NCBI GenBank assembly: GCA_025766275.1
Contig: JAFKAC010000002.1
Coordinates: 62,001-126,000 of the forward strand
Source: Lactarius indigo
Lineage: Eukaryota > Basidiomycota > Agaricomycetes > Russulales > Russulaceae
DNA: 64,000 nt
Reading direction: 5' to 3'
Both the position numbers and the translations under genes were made by a program. Under the pieces are notes generated by a model. The model was not told the DNA's origin and did no database searches. It saw only the letters and a program-made list of their open reading frames with translations. This document shows, piece by piece, positions 8,524 to 19,014 of the stretch (positions within the stretch are counted from its first letter, which is position 1; each line of letters starts with the position of its first letter).

Positions 8524-11500
8524 GCTCGAACCCGGCGGCCTGGGCTAGAGCTTTAAACATTTCCAGTGTACAATATAGCCAATATAGATCCTTGAAAGTC
8601 CCTGTACACCTGGAAACTGCACACAAAACGGCCGATCAAGACGTCCTAGTAGACTCTGGAGCTACGGACAATTTCATAGACCCCAGACTCCTGAAACAAA
8701 TGGGGATAGGGACGATACCCCTGTCAAACCCAAAAAAGATCTGGAATATCGACGGAACCCTTAATAAAGCAGGAGAACTAACGGCATACTCCATGCTAGA
8801 TGTCCAATCAGGATCCAAGAAACTACCCATGAGATTCCTGGTGACAAATCTAGGGGAAGAACGAATGATCCTGGGATACCCCTGGCTCGCTGCCTTTGAA
8901 CCCCAATGCAACTGGAAGGACTCCACCATCGACACCAGTCACCTCCCTGTCATCATCACTACCCAAGGACTCCAAAAACAAGACACCCCCAAACCAAAGA
9001 TCCACATCCGGAAAATGTGGAGCACATTCCTGGAAGAATGTGGGTATGAGGAAGGAGATGAACTCTATCTCAGATTTACCCAAGATGAGGTCATTGGCAA
9101 AACCACGGTGGCCTCAGAATTGGCGCAAAAGGCACGAGATCAAACTGAAAGAACGCTAGAGGAAATGGTCCCCAAGGAGTACCTACAACATCAGAAGGTC
9201 TTCAGTGAAGAGAACTCCCACCGATTCCCACCAACCAGGTCATGGGATCACGCCATTGACCTCACTCCAAATGCCCCAGCCACTATTGATTGCAAAATAT
9301 ACCCTCTAACACGTGATGAAAATGAAGCCCTTACCAAATTCCTCAATGAACACCTTGAAAAGGGATATATCCAGCCCTCTAAATCCCCATACTCGTCTCC
9401 CTTCTTCTTCATCAAAAAGAAAGATGGAAAGCTTCGCCCTGTCCAAGACTACCGACGGATCAACCAGTACACTGTCAAGAATCGATACCCACTCCCCTTA
9501 ATCCCAGAATTGATTGACAAGGTCCGGGATGCGGCGTTGTTTACCAAATTTGATATCCGATGGGGTTATAACAACATCCGGATCAAAGAAGGAGATGAAT
9601 GGAAGGCGGCCTTCAAAACCAATCAGGGGCTGTTTGAGCCACGTGTCATGTTCTTTGGACTCACCAACTCGCCAAGCACATTTCAGACCATGATGAACGT
9701 AATATTCCGTGACATGCTCCTAACCGGAGAAGTCATAATCTACATGGATGACATCCTTATTGCCACTATTGATGACCTGGAAAGACACCGCAAGGTGGTC
9801 CATCAAGTTCTAGAACGCCTAGAGGAACATGATCTCTACCTAAAACCGGAGAAATGTGCCTTTGAGGTTAGGTCTATAGAGTACCTGGGCGTCATATTGG
9901 AAAAAGGGAGGGTCCGAATGGACCCGATTAAGGTTCAGGGTGTACGTGACTGGCCCACTCCAACAACAACCAAAGAAGTCCGTGCCTTTCAAGGATTTGC
10001 AAATTTCTATCGCCGCTTCATCCGAGGGTTCTCCATGATTGCCCGTCCCCTTAACAACCTACTCAAAAAGGACACCAAATGGGAATGGACGGAAGACTGT
10101 CAAAAGGCATTTGACACACTCAAGACCCTGCTTGGAAAGGAACCTGTGCTCATTCAACCGGATTTGGAAAAACAATTTGAATTGGAAGTGGATGCATCCC
10201 GATTTGCCAATGGAGGGGTGCTTTACCAAAAGGATAACCAAGGAATTCGCCACCCAGTGGCCTACTACTCCCAGACATTTGGACCAGCAGAACGAAATTA
10301 TGACATCTACGATCAAGAATTGCTAGCCATTGTGCGAGCTCTACGACACTGGCGGGCATATCTAGCAGGCTCCCCTCACAAGGTAGTGGTGTACACAGAC
10401 CATGCAAACCTCCAATATTGGAAAGAACCACACAAGATCAGCCGACGGGTAGCACGAGAAGTCCTGGAACTCTCCGAATTTGATATAGAGCTCCACCACA
10501 TTGCCGGCTCCAAGAATGCCCGGGCAGATGCCCTGTCAAGAAGACCAGACTATGATGATGGTTCCCATGACAACTCGGATGTAACAGTCCTTCCGGAAGA
10601 ACTATTTGTCAACGCTACAAGGGAACTGCCACAGGAACAAGAACTATGGGCTTATGTCACACAGAACCTAGACCAGGAACGTATCAAAACCTGGATAGAT
10701 ACCCACAACCTAAAAGAACACTCAGGGCTCCACTGGAAAGATGAGCGCTTGGTTGTTGCAGGGAACAACGACCTTAAGAGGGGGGTAATTCACGCTTTTC
10801 ATGACCTTCCAAGCGCTGGACACCCTGGAATTTCAAACACAATGGCTCTGATAACACGAGACTACTGGTGGCCTGGCATGAAGAAAGATGTGGAAGAATA
10901 TGTCAAAGGATGCGCAGCATGCCAAGCCAATAAAGTCAACACCCACCCAAAGAAGCCAAGCCTCTCACCCATTTTTGGACAGATGACAGAACCATTTGAA
11001 ACTGTCAGCATGGACTTCATCGTCAAATTACCCAAGTCAAAAGGCTATGACACAATCCTTACAGTCACAGATCACGATTGTTCAAAAGCAGCATTATTCA
11101 TCCCTTGCAACGAAACGATAGATGCAGCCGGAGTCGCACAACTCTATTTACAACACATCTACCGCCACTATGGCCTTCCCAAGAAGGTCATTTCCGATCG
11201 AGACCCACGATTCACATCAATGTTTGCAAGAGCCCTCTGCAAAGCCTTAGACATCAAACAGAACATCTCAACAGCATACCACCCACAAACAGATGGACAG
11301 TCAGAACGAACGAACCAATGGTTAGAACAATACCTAAGGTTTTGGTGTAATGCAAGACAGGATGATTGGGTAACCTGGTTACCAATGGCAGAATTTGCTC
11401 ATAACTCCTGGCCCAACGCTACAACCCGAATTCCCCCATTTGAACTAATCATGGGAAAACTCCCACGCACCACATGGACGCCAAAACCCTCCCCAGTTCC

Positions 11501-13442
11501 AAGTGTAGGACAACGTCTTGAAGAACTGAAGAACAAGAGAAAGGAAGCTCAGGACAACCTAAAGAAAGCACAAGATTCCCTAGCACGACGACCCTCCAAG
11601 TTTGAACCATACAAAGAAGGAGAAATGGTGTGGCTAGAAGGAACAAACATACGGACTAGCCATCCAACTGCCAAACTAGCTCCAAAACGACATGGACCCT
11701 TCAGGATTACCAAAGTCCTGTCACCGGTCAACTATGAACTCGCCCTACCCCTGCAATGGAAGATCCACCCTGTGTTCCATGCCAACCTACTTACACCATA
11801 TAGGGAAACACCGCTCCATGGAGAAAACTTCCCACGACCCCCACCTGACATAATAAATGGAGAAGAAGAATGGGAAGTAGAGAAAGTTCTAGACTCTGCC
11901 AAGAAGGGACGACGACGTAAACTCCATTACCTCATCAAATGGAAGGGCTTCCCTGACAGTGACAACTCGTGGGAACCGGAGGAAAATGTATCGGCCCCTG
12001 AAGCAATTCAAGACTTCTTCCGGCTACACCCAAATGCCGAAGGAGCGCCCTCCTCACATATAAGAAGTACAAGGTTGGAAGGAAAAGACCCCCACTCCCC
12101 TACTCTTACATCTTCTCACACAATGCCTTCTCGCTCCTCCTCTGTTGAAGCCCTCGTTGAACGCTCCATAGAACGAGGGTTCTTCTCTCGACCCCCAACC
12201 CCAGAACAACAGACCACCATGGATGTCAACCCTGCACTGGTTGCGCTGTTGGAAACCTTCAATGGACATCCCAACTTAGTCCCAAGATCCTCCTTGTCTC
12301 CCCCTCCCGAACCAACCGCCACTCCTCCTCCACTCCCTCCTTCCACCCCTCCTCCTGACTCTCCCCCGGTCTCTGTGATTTCCCACTCATCAATGCCTCC
12401 ACTGGAGGATGCCCCTATCAACTATGAGCGGGTAGCTGCCACTGCCAACGATGAACCGGACGAAGATGACGACCACCCAGGCCTCCCCTTCTTCCCAAAC
12501 ATAGAAACCTCAGCTCGCTTCCACCCTCTCTATATCAACCAGCCTGATGGCACTAAAGTCTTAGCAAAGTACATCGCCTACACCAGTAACCGTCAAGATG
12601 TCAAGGGTTGTATGGGCCGAGGTCAACCAGTCTATGGAGAGCCGGTGTACCTGGATAGTCTCCCAGGAGCCATGCCACAAGTCATGTCAGATGATCAGAT
12701 GCAGCAACTCTCACGTGACGACCCGCGGGCATATGCCGTAGATGAGGCCCTGAGGGACCTCAACTCCCCACAGCTAGATGCGGAGGTCTCTCGCCTTCGC
12801 AACTGTTTGGAACAGCGGGCTACGCTCCAGAGGCAGTTCACTGATCTGCAGGCTCAATGCAATCGAGTCCATGGACTACTGTTCAACACCACCTCAGAAC
12901 TGGATGGAGTGCGCAGTCGGCTGGAAGCCGCACATGCCTATACCCGGATTGCAGAACACTATGCTGACACATGGCAGCAACCTCGCCTCTTCCGCCACCA
13001 AGACCTTCCCTTTCCCCCTCGCCCTGGAGGACCTGTAGAGATGCCCCGCCTCCGGGAAAATCGCAACGGAGACCTGTGCTGGCGCTGTGACAGTCGCTTC
13101 CATCGCAGCTTCAACTGTCCTCGGACCAAGCGGTACTGTTACCATTGCCAGAGTGCAGGTCACTGGCCCAACAAGTGCCTATGGCGTCGGCTTGAAGAAC
13201 AACCAGGAGAAGAAGATGCTGCCAACAAGTGGTGTGGCAAGTGTTTTAGGAACGACCCTGGACATGCCGAGATCCGCTGCCCTGTTTATGAGCAGTGCTG
13301 GAAGTGCGGAGTTCGCGGACACTTCCAGTTCCTTCGCACTCATCGCTGCCGGGAGGTCATTGCGGAGAACTATAACTCTGATTGGGTTGACGATGATCTC
13401 GTACAGACTGATGACCCTGAGCCTGGCACAGATCGTTTCTAG
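8517..13442 (+). CDS. Gypsy-B Pol with chromodomain and a C-terminal zinc-finger extension
   Basis: This is the Pol part of a Gag-Pol fusion, in the -1 frame relative to Gag, 1641 codons without a stop. Order: retropepsin DSGATDNF (8652); reverse transcriptase with YMDD (9741-9752); RNase H; integrase with an HHCC zinc domain (GHPG then CAAC near 10820-10925) and catalytic D, D, E (near 11013, 11200 and 11305); the GPY region; and a chromodomain (about 11866-12040, YLIKWKGF and WEPEEN). After it come about 465 further residues: a proline-rich linker, a YGEPVY / LNSPQLDAEVSRL domain, a coiled coil, and four zinc motifs at about 13077-13350 (two CX2CX4HX4C, one CX2CX6HX4C, one CX2CX11HXC). The chromodomain should target integration to modified chromatin; the extension has no known role to me. 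All catalytic residues seem present. Confidence 0.95.
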   Translation, partial: FVGSNPAAWARALNISSVQYSQYRSLKVPVHLETAHKTADQDVLVDSGATDNFIDPRLLKQMGIGTIPLSNPKKIWNIDGTLNKAGELTAYSMLDVQSGSKKLPMRFLVTNLGEERMILGYPWLAAFEPQCNWKDSTIDTSHLPVIITTQGLQKQDTPKPKIHIRKMWSTFLEECGYEEGDELYLRFTQDEVIGKTTVASELAQKARDQTERTLEEMVPKEYLQHQKVFSEENSHRFPPTRSWDHAIDLTPNAPATIDCKIYPLTRDENEALTKFLNEHLEKGYIQPSKSPYSSPFFFIKKKDGKLRPVQDYRRINQYTVKNRYPLPLIPELIDKVRDAALFTKFDIRWGYNNIRIKEGDEWKAAFKTNQGLFEPRVMFFGLTNSPSTFQTMMNVIFRDMLLTGEVIIYMDDILIATIDDLERHRKVVHQVLERLEEHDLYLKPEKCAFEVRSIEYLGVILEKGRVRMDPIKVQGVRDWPTPTTTKEVRAFQGFANFYRRFIRGFSMIARPLNNLLKKDTKWEWTEDCQKAFDTLKTLLGKEPVLIQPDLEKQFELEVDASRFANGGVLYQKDNQGIRHPVAYYSQTFGPAERNYDIYDQELLAIVRALRHWRAYLAGSPHKVVVYTDHANLQYWKEPHKISRRVAREVLELSEFDIELHHIAGSKNARADALSRRPDYDDGSHDNSDVTVLPEELFVNATRELPQEQELWAYVTQNLDQERIKTWIDTHNLKEHSGLHWKDERLVVAGNNDLKRGVIHAFHDLPSAGHPGISNTMALITRDYWWPGMKKDVEEYVKGCAACQANKVNTHPKKPSLSPIFGQMTEPFETVSMDFIVKLPKSKGYDTILTVTDHDCSKAALFIPCNETIDAAGVAQLYLQHIYRHYGLPKKVISDRDPRFTSMFARALCKALDIKQNISTAYHPQTDGQSERTNQWLEQYLRFWCNARQDDWVTWLPMAEFAHNSWPNATTRIPPFELIMGKLPRTTWTPKPSPVPSVGQRLEELKNKRKEAQDNLKKAQDSLARRPSKFEPYKEGEMVWLEGTNIRTSHPTAKLAPKRHGPFRITKVLSPVNYELALPLQWKIHPVFHANLLTPYRETPLHGENFPRPPPDIINGEEEWEVEKVLDSAKKGRRRKLHYLIKWKGFPDSDNSWEPEENVSAPEAIQDFFRLHPNAEGAPSSHIRSTRLEGKDPHSPTLTSSHTMPSRSSSVEALVERSIERGFFSRPPTPEQQTTMDVNPALVALLETFNGHPNLVPRSSLSPPPEPTATPPPLPPSTPPPDSPPVSVISHSSMPPLEDAPINYERVAATANDEPDEDDDHPGLPFFPNIETSARFHPLYINQPDGTKVLAKYIAYTSNRQDVKGCMGRGQPVYGEPVYLDSLPGAMPQVMSDDQMQQLSRDDPRAYAVDEALRDLNSPQLDAEVSRLRNCLEQRATLQRQFTDLQAQCNRVHGLLFNTTSELDGVRSRLEAAHAYTRIAEHYADTWQQPRLFRHQDLPFPPRPGGPVEMPRLRENRNGDLCWRCDSRFHRSFNCPRTKRYCYHCQSAGHWPNKCLWRRLEEQPGEEDAANKWCGKCFRNDPGHAEIRCPVYEQCWKCGVRGHFQFLRTHRCREVIAENYNSDWVDDDLVQTDDPEPGTDRF
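12120..13442 (+). other. Post-chromodomain extension module of gypsy-B Pol
   Basis: This region is homologous to the separate third ORF of gypsy-A and -E and to the tail of gypsy-C Pol. Shared points are an ALxERxI-like start, a Pro-rich linker, a DDDHPGLPFFP / DDPGAPFFP motif, Y-G-x-x-V-Y-L, LNSPxLxAEVxRL and a coiled coil. The zinc array is shared with A and E only. Here it is fused directly to the chromodomain. Confidence 0.8.
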
Positions 13443-13466
13443 GGACGTCGAGGCGACAAGGACTCT

Positions 13467-13479
13467 GAAGGGAGGGTAA
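13467..13479 (+). other. Gypsy-B polypurine tract
   Basis: The purine-rich GAAGGGAGGGTAA directly precedes the 3' LTR, where plus-strand DNA synthesis is primed. A GGGGTAA end is shared with gypsy-A and gypsy-E1. Confidence 0.8.
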
Positions 13480-14198
13480 TGTTACAGACTGGACTTGTTT
13501 TCAACTTTACTTTAATTTCTTACTTACACTTGCGTTCGCGGGAAAGTCTTTCCTTTCTTGGTTTTCCCTTTTTCGGACTTGCGGCGCACTAGGAGCCTTA
13601 AGATTCTCTCCTAGTGCAAAGTGAGACAATGAGACACTCATTGTCCTTATTAGTCTTTATTACTACTATACTTGGGCTAAATGCACCCTTTTATGGCAGG
13701 TGTCTCATTTCTATTTTTAACTTTGAGACATGTCTCACTTGCCTTTTATATCCTCGCTTCTTCTCACACTTACTGCGGATAGCTGTGCACACTTTCTTCT
13801 TTTTCCCGTGCCTGCTGCGGATTGCTGTACTTTCTTCTCACGCTTGCTGCGGATTGCTGTGTTACTTCTCACGCTTGCTGCGGATTGCGCCATTTGTTTG
13901 TTCCGCACAAACAAACCCTTTTCTATATAAGTCGTGGCCCTAGGTAGCTTGTATCCTTAGACTCGACTTCTTTACCATCACAGTATACATTGTTTTCCCA
14001 TTCCCTTGGGGTAACTCTCTACTGAACCGTCGAACCTCTTGAACCCCTGAACTCCTCTCACATCTTGAGTATTGTGTCATACTCTGAGATCCTTGTTAAC
14101 CACTTAAACCTTGCCATTATCGGCTGAACCCTCGCTCATTGACATAGAAAGACCAGACTTGCTCACGCCGAGCTGAACGTTCCTACTGTAACGTTACA
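13480..14198 (+). repeat. Gypsy-B 3' LTR
   Basis: A 719-bp copy of 6222-6940 with no difference that I could see, followed by the CTCAC duplication. Confidence 0.96.
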
Positions 14199-14341
14199 CT
14201 CACCCAGTCAGGAAGCGGCCAACCCAGTGGAGGAACGTCCTCCTCTACGGCTGCTCCAAGTGGTGGAGGACATCCTATGGGAGGAAGTGCGCCAGCAGGC
14301 GGAAGCGGCCCTCTGGGAGGCTCAGGAAGCCATCATGGAGG

Positions 14342-14425
14342 CAGTGCGCCTGGAGGTGGAGGCGGTGCGCCTGGAGGTGGAGGCGGTGCGCCTGGAGGTG
14401 GAGGCAGCGCGCCTGGAGGTGGAGG
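14342..14425 (+). repeat. Four 21-bp tandem repeats in gypsy-A gag
   Basis: Units with the core GTGCGCCTGGAGGTGGAGG encode a Gly/Ala/Pro repeat. The units differ by one or two bases. The glycine-rich stretch occupies the same place as the polyglycine of gypsy-B Gag. Confidence 0.88.
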
Positions 14426-15424
14426 CGCAGCTGCAGGAGGAGGAGCAGCCCCGGGCCTCCTTAACGGGAGACTTGGAGGGAACGCCCCACCGGAGTTTAC
14501 AGGAGATCGGGAATCAAGTCGGGCGTTTCTCAACGCCTTCTCCCTCTATCGAGGAATGAACCCCACCGTACAACAACTGGTGGTCCCGTACTCCCGCGCA
14601 ATGACCCTCCTCTCCTACATCTGAGGCCCCCTCGTGGACAATTGGGTAAAAGAACAAATTCAGTGGCTTGTTGCCCAACTAGTAGCAGGAGTGGCCCTAA
14701 ATGAAGAAAACCTTTGGGACACTATTGAAGCACGATTCATTCAGGCCTACACTGATACCACACAACAACAAAAGGCCCGGCACTCCATCCAAACTCTCAG
14801 AATGGAGAAAGAAGACATTGATACATACATTGCGAAATTCTCAAACCTCGCCAACAAAGCAGGATATAATAAAGACGAAGCCACCACGCTGGAAATTTTC
14901 CAGAAGGGACTCCCTAACACCCTCGTCGTAAACGCAATCAAATTCCATCATCCGATCACATGGGATGACTGGAAAGCAGCCGTAACACTGCAACAAGCCG
15001 AATACCTCCTTCTGAAGGACAAACTCACAAAAGGAGGAAACAATAAACGAGGGGGAGCATCCCGTGACCAGTGGTTGTTGGCGTTAAACAAGAACCGAGA
15101 TCCCAACGTGATGGATGTCAGCCACACAAGAGCTAGAGCCACTTTAACAGACACCGAAAAACTGCAACTGCAGAAAGAAGGAAGATGCTTCCGCTGTCAA
15201 GGCCAAGGGCATATTTCCCGCAACTGCCCTCAGAAGTCTACCACCATCAAGACAACTGAAACCACAACTCCCGCAACCAGCGCCCCTACAACCGCCACTA
15301 TCTCCATGACCGCATCATGCCCCCTTTCTAATGAAGAACAAGCGGATGCCCAGGTAGCAGCGCTATTCGCTCAAACCCCAGAAGTACGAGAATTGATGGT
15401 GGACAAATTATTTGGCCAGAAGAA

Positions 15425-15431
15425 GGATTTT
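15425..15431 (+). other. Probable -1 frameshift site, gypsy-A
   Basis: G-GAT-TTT lies in the Gag frame 12 nt before the Gag stop. The -1 product continues S-E-R-L-N-L-A-A-W-A-R-A-L, collinear with Pol in gypsy-B and -C. The position and sequence match gypsy-B. Confidence 0.62.
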
Positions 15432-18400
15432 CTGAACGCTTGAACCTGGCGGCCTGGGCTAGAGCATTAAAACTTAGCATGTACAATAGCAGATTCCGAT
15501 CCATGCGAATTCCAGTTCTTTTCAAATCTGCTCACGCGACGGCCGAACGAAATGTCCTCATCGATTCCGGTGCAACCGATAATTTTATAAGCGCCAACCT
15601 CCTGAAACGACTAAAGATAGCTTGGCTAGCTACCGAACGCCCCATCAAGATATGGAATGTGGATGGAACCCACAATCAAGGAGGGGAAATCACCTCCTTC
15701 ACCGACCTCACGGTCAAAATGGGAGGGAGGACCCAACATCTCAGGTTTCTTATCACCGACCTAGGAAATGACGAAGTCATACTCGGATACCCCTGGTTCA
15801 CAGCCTTCGAACCAAAGTTCCACTGGCGGGATGCCACCCTCGATGAAGAATTCCAACCAGTAGTAATCACCAGCCTGAATTTGTCAGATGAAGCCATGCC
15901 TACGGAAGCTACCATTAAGGCATTGGAGACGTATCAACTTGACGAACTGGCCTGGGAACAACTGGAAGGAGAAGAAACGCCATCCATCTGATTGCGAAAG
16001 ACGACGACAGCATCGGAATTAGCACAACAAGAAGCCACAAAAAAGCCCCAGAAGACCTTTGAAGAAATGATTCCGGAAGAATATAGACGGCATCAAAAGG
16101 TGTTTAGTGAAGAAGCCTCCCAACGCTTCCCCCCTTCACGAACATGGGACCATGCCATTGACCTAATCCCAAACGCCCCGGAAACCATGGACTGCAAGGT
16201 ATACCCTCTTACAGTTCCAGAAACCGAAAAACTATCCGAATTTATAACGGAACATCTGGACAAGAGGTACATACAACCATCGAAATCCCCCTACGCATCT
16301 CCATTCTTCTTTATCAAAAAGAAGGATGGGAAGTTACGCCCAGTACAAGATTACCGCCGACTCAACGAACTCACAGTAAAAAACCACTACCCACTCCCCC
16401 TAATTCCGGAACTTATCGATCGAATCCGGAAAGCGCGGCTTTACTCTAAGCTCGACATACGATGGGGATATAACAACGTCCGAATCAAACCAGGTGACGA
16501 GTGGAAAGCGGCATTCAAGACCAATCAGGGACTATTCGAGCCGAGAGTCATGTTTTTCAGACTTACCAATTCCCCATAGTACCTTTCAAACCATGATGGA
16601 CACCATATTCCAAGAACTGGTGCTCACGGGAGAAGTCATCGTTTATATGGATGACATTCTCATCACAACTGCAGACAATCACGTCCACCACAGACAGGTA
16701 TTACACCGTGTCCTAGACCTCTGTGATGAACATGATCTGTACATCAAACCGGAAAAATGCGTGTTCGAGGTTTACGAAGTGGAATACCTAGGACTAATCA
16801 TTGGGCATGGCAAACTACGAATGGACCCCGTAAAAGTACAAGGAGTGCGAGATTGGAAGGCACCAAAATCCTTAAAAGAAGTACGAGCCTTTTTGGGGTT
16901 CTGCAATTTCTACCAGCGGTTCATAAGGGGCTTCTCCACAATAGCAAGGCCACTCCACGACCTCACAAAGAAGGACACACCTTGGGAATGGACAAATGCC
17001 AGACAACAAGCCTTCAATACCATCAAAGAACGAATCAGCTCTGAACCAGTACTCCTATTCCCAGATTTAGATCAACCCTTCGAAATAGAAGTGGATGCTT
17101 CCAGCTACGCTCTGGGAGCAGTATTAAACCAAAAGGGACAAGATCGGAGAATGCACCTGGTTGCATTCTACTCCGAATCACTGACGGAAGCAGAACGCAA
17201 CTATGATATCTACGATAGAGAGCTATTAGCCATCGTCAAGGCCCTGCGAACGTGGCGCACATATCTAATTGGTTCCCCTCACCTGATAACTATTCACACC
17301 GACCATGCCAACCTCCAATACTGGAAGGAACCAAGAAAAATCAGTAGGCGCGTGGCACGAGAATTCCAGGAACTCTCTGAATACAATTTCATACTCAAAC
17401 ATATCCCCGGCACCAAGAACACCCAAGCAGACTCCCTATCTAGACGCCCTGACTATGATGATGGAACAACGGATAACGACCATGTTACAGTACTACCAGA
17501 AGAAGTGTTCCTGAAAGTCACCCAATCGTCCATGCACAATATGGACATATGGACCCAAATTACTCAGAACATGGAAGAATCGGCAGTACTTCCATGGGTT
17601 GAACCCCATAACCTAAAAAAGCACGATGGGCTATGGTGGAAGGGAGACGCCCTCGTTGTTGTGGGAAACAACGACCTTAAGCGGGGGGTAATCACCTTTT
17701 TCCACAACACTCCGAGCGCCGGACATCCAGGAATCGCCAATACCCTAGAACTAGTACGACGCGACTTCTGGTGGCCGAATATGCGAAAAGATGTGGAAGC
17801 GTACGTCAAGGGATGTGCCATCTGTCAAAACAACAAGATTAACCCTCATCGACAAAAGCCACACTTGTTCCCCATCACCACAGACCCAACAGCCGAACCC
17901 TTTGAAGTGGTAGCAATGGACTTCATAGTCAAACTCCCCATATCAAACGGATTCAATTCAATTCTCACCATCACTGATCACAATTGCTCAAAGGCATCAA
18001 TATTCATTCCCTGTAATGAGACCATCACATCAGAAGGGGTGGCCAAACTTTATCTCCAACACGTATACCCTCATTATGGCCTACCCAGAAAAATCATATC
18101 CGATTGAGACCCCAGATTTGCATCTACTTTCATGAGACAACTGTGCCACACCCTGGGAATACAACAAAACATATCATCGGCATATCACCCACAGACCGAT
18201 GGTCAGTTGGAACGCACCAACCAATGGCTGGAACAATACTTACGACACTGGTGCAATGTACGGCAAGACAATTGGGCGGAAGTCCTACCAATGGCACAAT
18301 TCGTGCATAACTCATGGGCTAATGCCACAACCAAACACTCACCATTCTCACTCCTTATGGGATGGGAACCGCGGACCACCTGGAACCCCAAACTGTCGAG

Positions 18401-18974
18401 CTGCCCAGCCGTAGATCAACGATTGGAAGAGCTGCTAGTACTCAGGCAACACGCCCAAGACAGCATTAAACATGCGCAATGCCTCATGATGCAACAAGGC
18501 AAAACAGGATTCGCACCCTATCAACAAGGAGACCAAGTATGGCTAGAAGGGACAAACCTCCATACCTTCTACCCCACAAGTAAACTAGCCCCAAAGAGAT
18601 ACGGACCATTCAAAATAACGAAAGTTCTATCAGACATTTCCTACGAACTCGAACTCCCCGCTATGTGGAAGATCCACCCGGTATTCCATGCGAACCTTCT
18701 CACACCGTATAAAGAGACGGAGATACACGGCGTAAACTTTACCCGACCTCCACCTGACCTTATCAATGGAGAAGAGGAGTATGAAGTGGAGCGCATTGAA
18801 GACGCCCAAGCACGAGGACGAGGGCGCAAACTCCACTACCTAGTAAAGTGGAAAGGATTCCCACCGAGTGACAATACATGGGAACCTGCAACTAACATGA
18901 CCCATGCCGCAGACGCCATCAAGGACTACTATAGACAACACCCATCCGCCAAAGGGGCTGGACGAACAACATAA
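15431..18974 (+). pseudogene. Gypsy-A Pol, decayed
   Basis: This is the -1 frame after Gag. It has a retropepsin IDSGATDNF (near 15564), a TGA at 15989-15991 (CGA in relatives), then reverse transcriptase. A one-base insertion near 16575 in the N-S-P-S-T-F motif shifts the frame, and RT continues with YMDD near 16645. RNase H, integrase (TGA at 18105-18107 in S-D-R-D-P, CGA to TGA), the GPY region and a chromodomain (about 18780-18930, [17 protein letters not shown]) follow. Pol stops with TAA at 18972-18974, 40 bp before a separate third ORF. No full polymerase can be made from this copy. Confidence 0.9.
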
Positions 18975-19014
18975 AAGGAGCTCAACCACCCTAAGGAGTT
19001 CCCCCAGCCCCGCA

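Larger units (their letters stand above)
6222..14198 (+). mobile_element. Gypsy-B, intact chromodomain Ty3/gypsy element
   Basis: Two 719-bp LTRs (6222-6940 and 13480-14198) look identical and are flanked by the 5-bp duplication CTCAC (6217-6221 and 14199-14203). Gag and Pol are both open and overlap by -1 at a GGATTTT. All catalytic motifs are present. By LTR identity this is the youngest gypsy element here and the best candidate for an autonomous copy. It lies inside the gag gene of gypsy-A. Confidence 0.96.
14204..15443 (+). pseudogene. Gypsy-A Gag, 3' part
   Basis: This continues the frame cut at 6221. It starts with a Gly/Ser/Pro-rich region encoded partly by four 21-bp tandem units (14342-14425), then the capsid region. 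A TGA at 14622-14624 falls where gypsy-B has CGA (I-R-G). A CX2CX4HX4C zinc knuckle (CFRCQGQGHISRNC, near 15187-15228) follows. The frame ends with TGA at 15441-15443, after the slippery GGATTTT. The single stop and the gypsy-B insertion make it a pseudogene. Confidence 0.88.

Noticed and set aside
14227..14559. A Glu/Ala-rich repeat ORF in frame with a coiled-coil look
   Set aside because: It is an out-of-frame reading of the 21-bp gag repeats; the in-phase reading rejoins gypsy-A Gag across the insertion.
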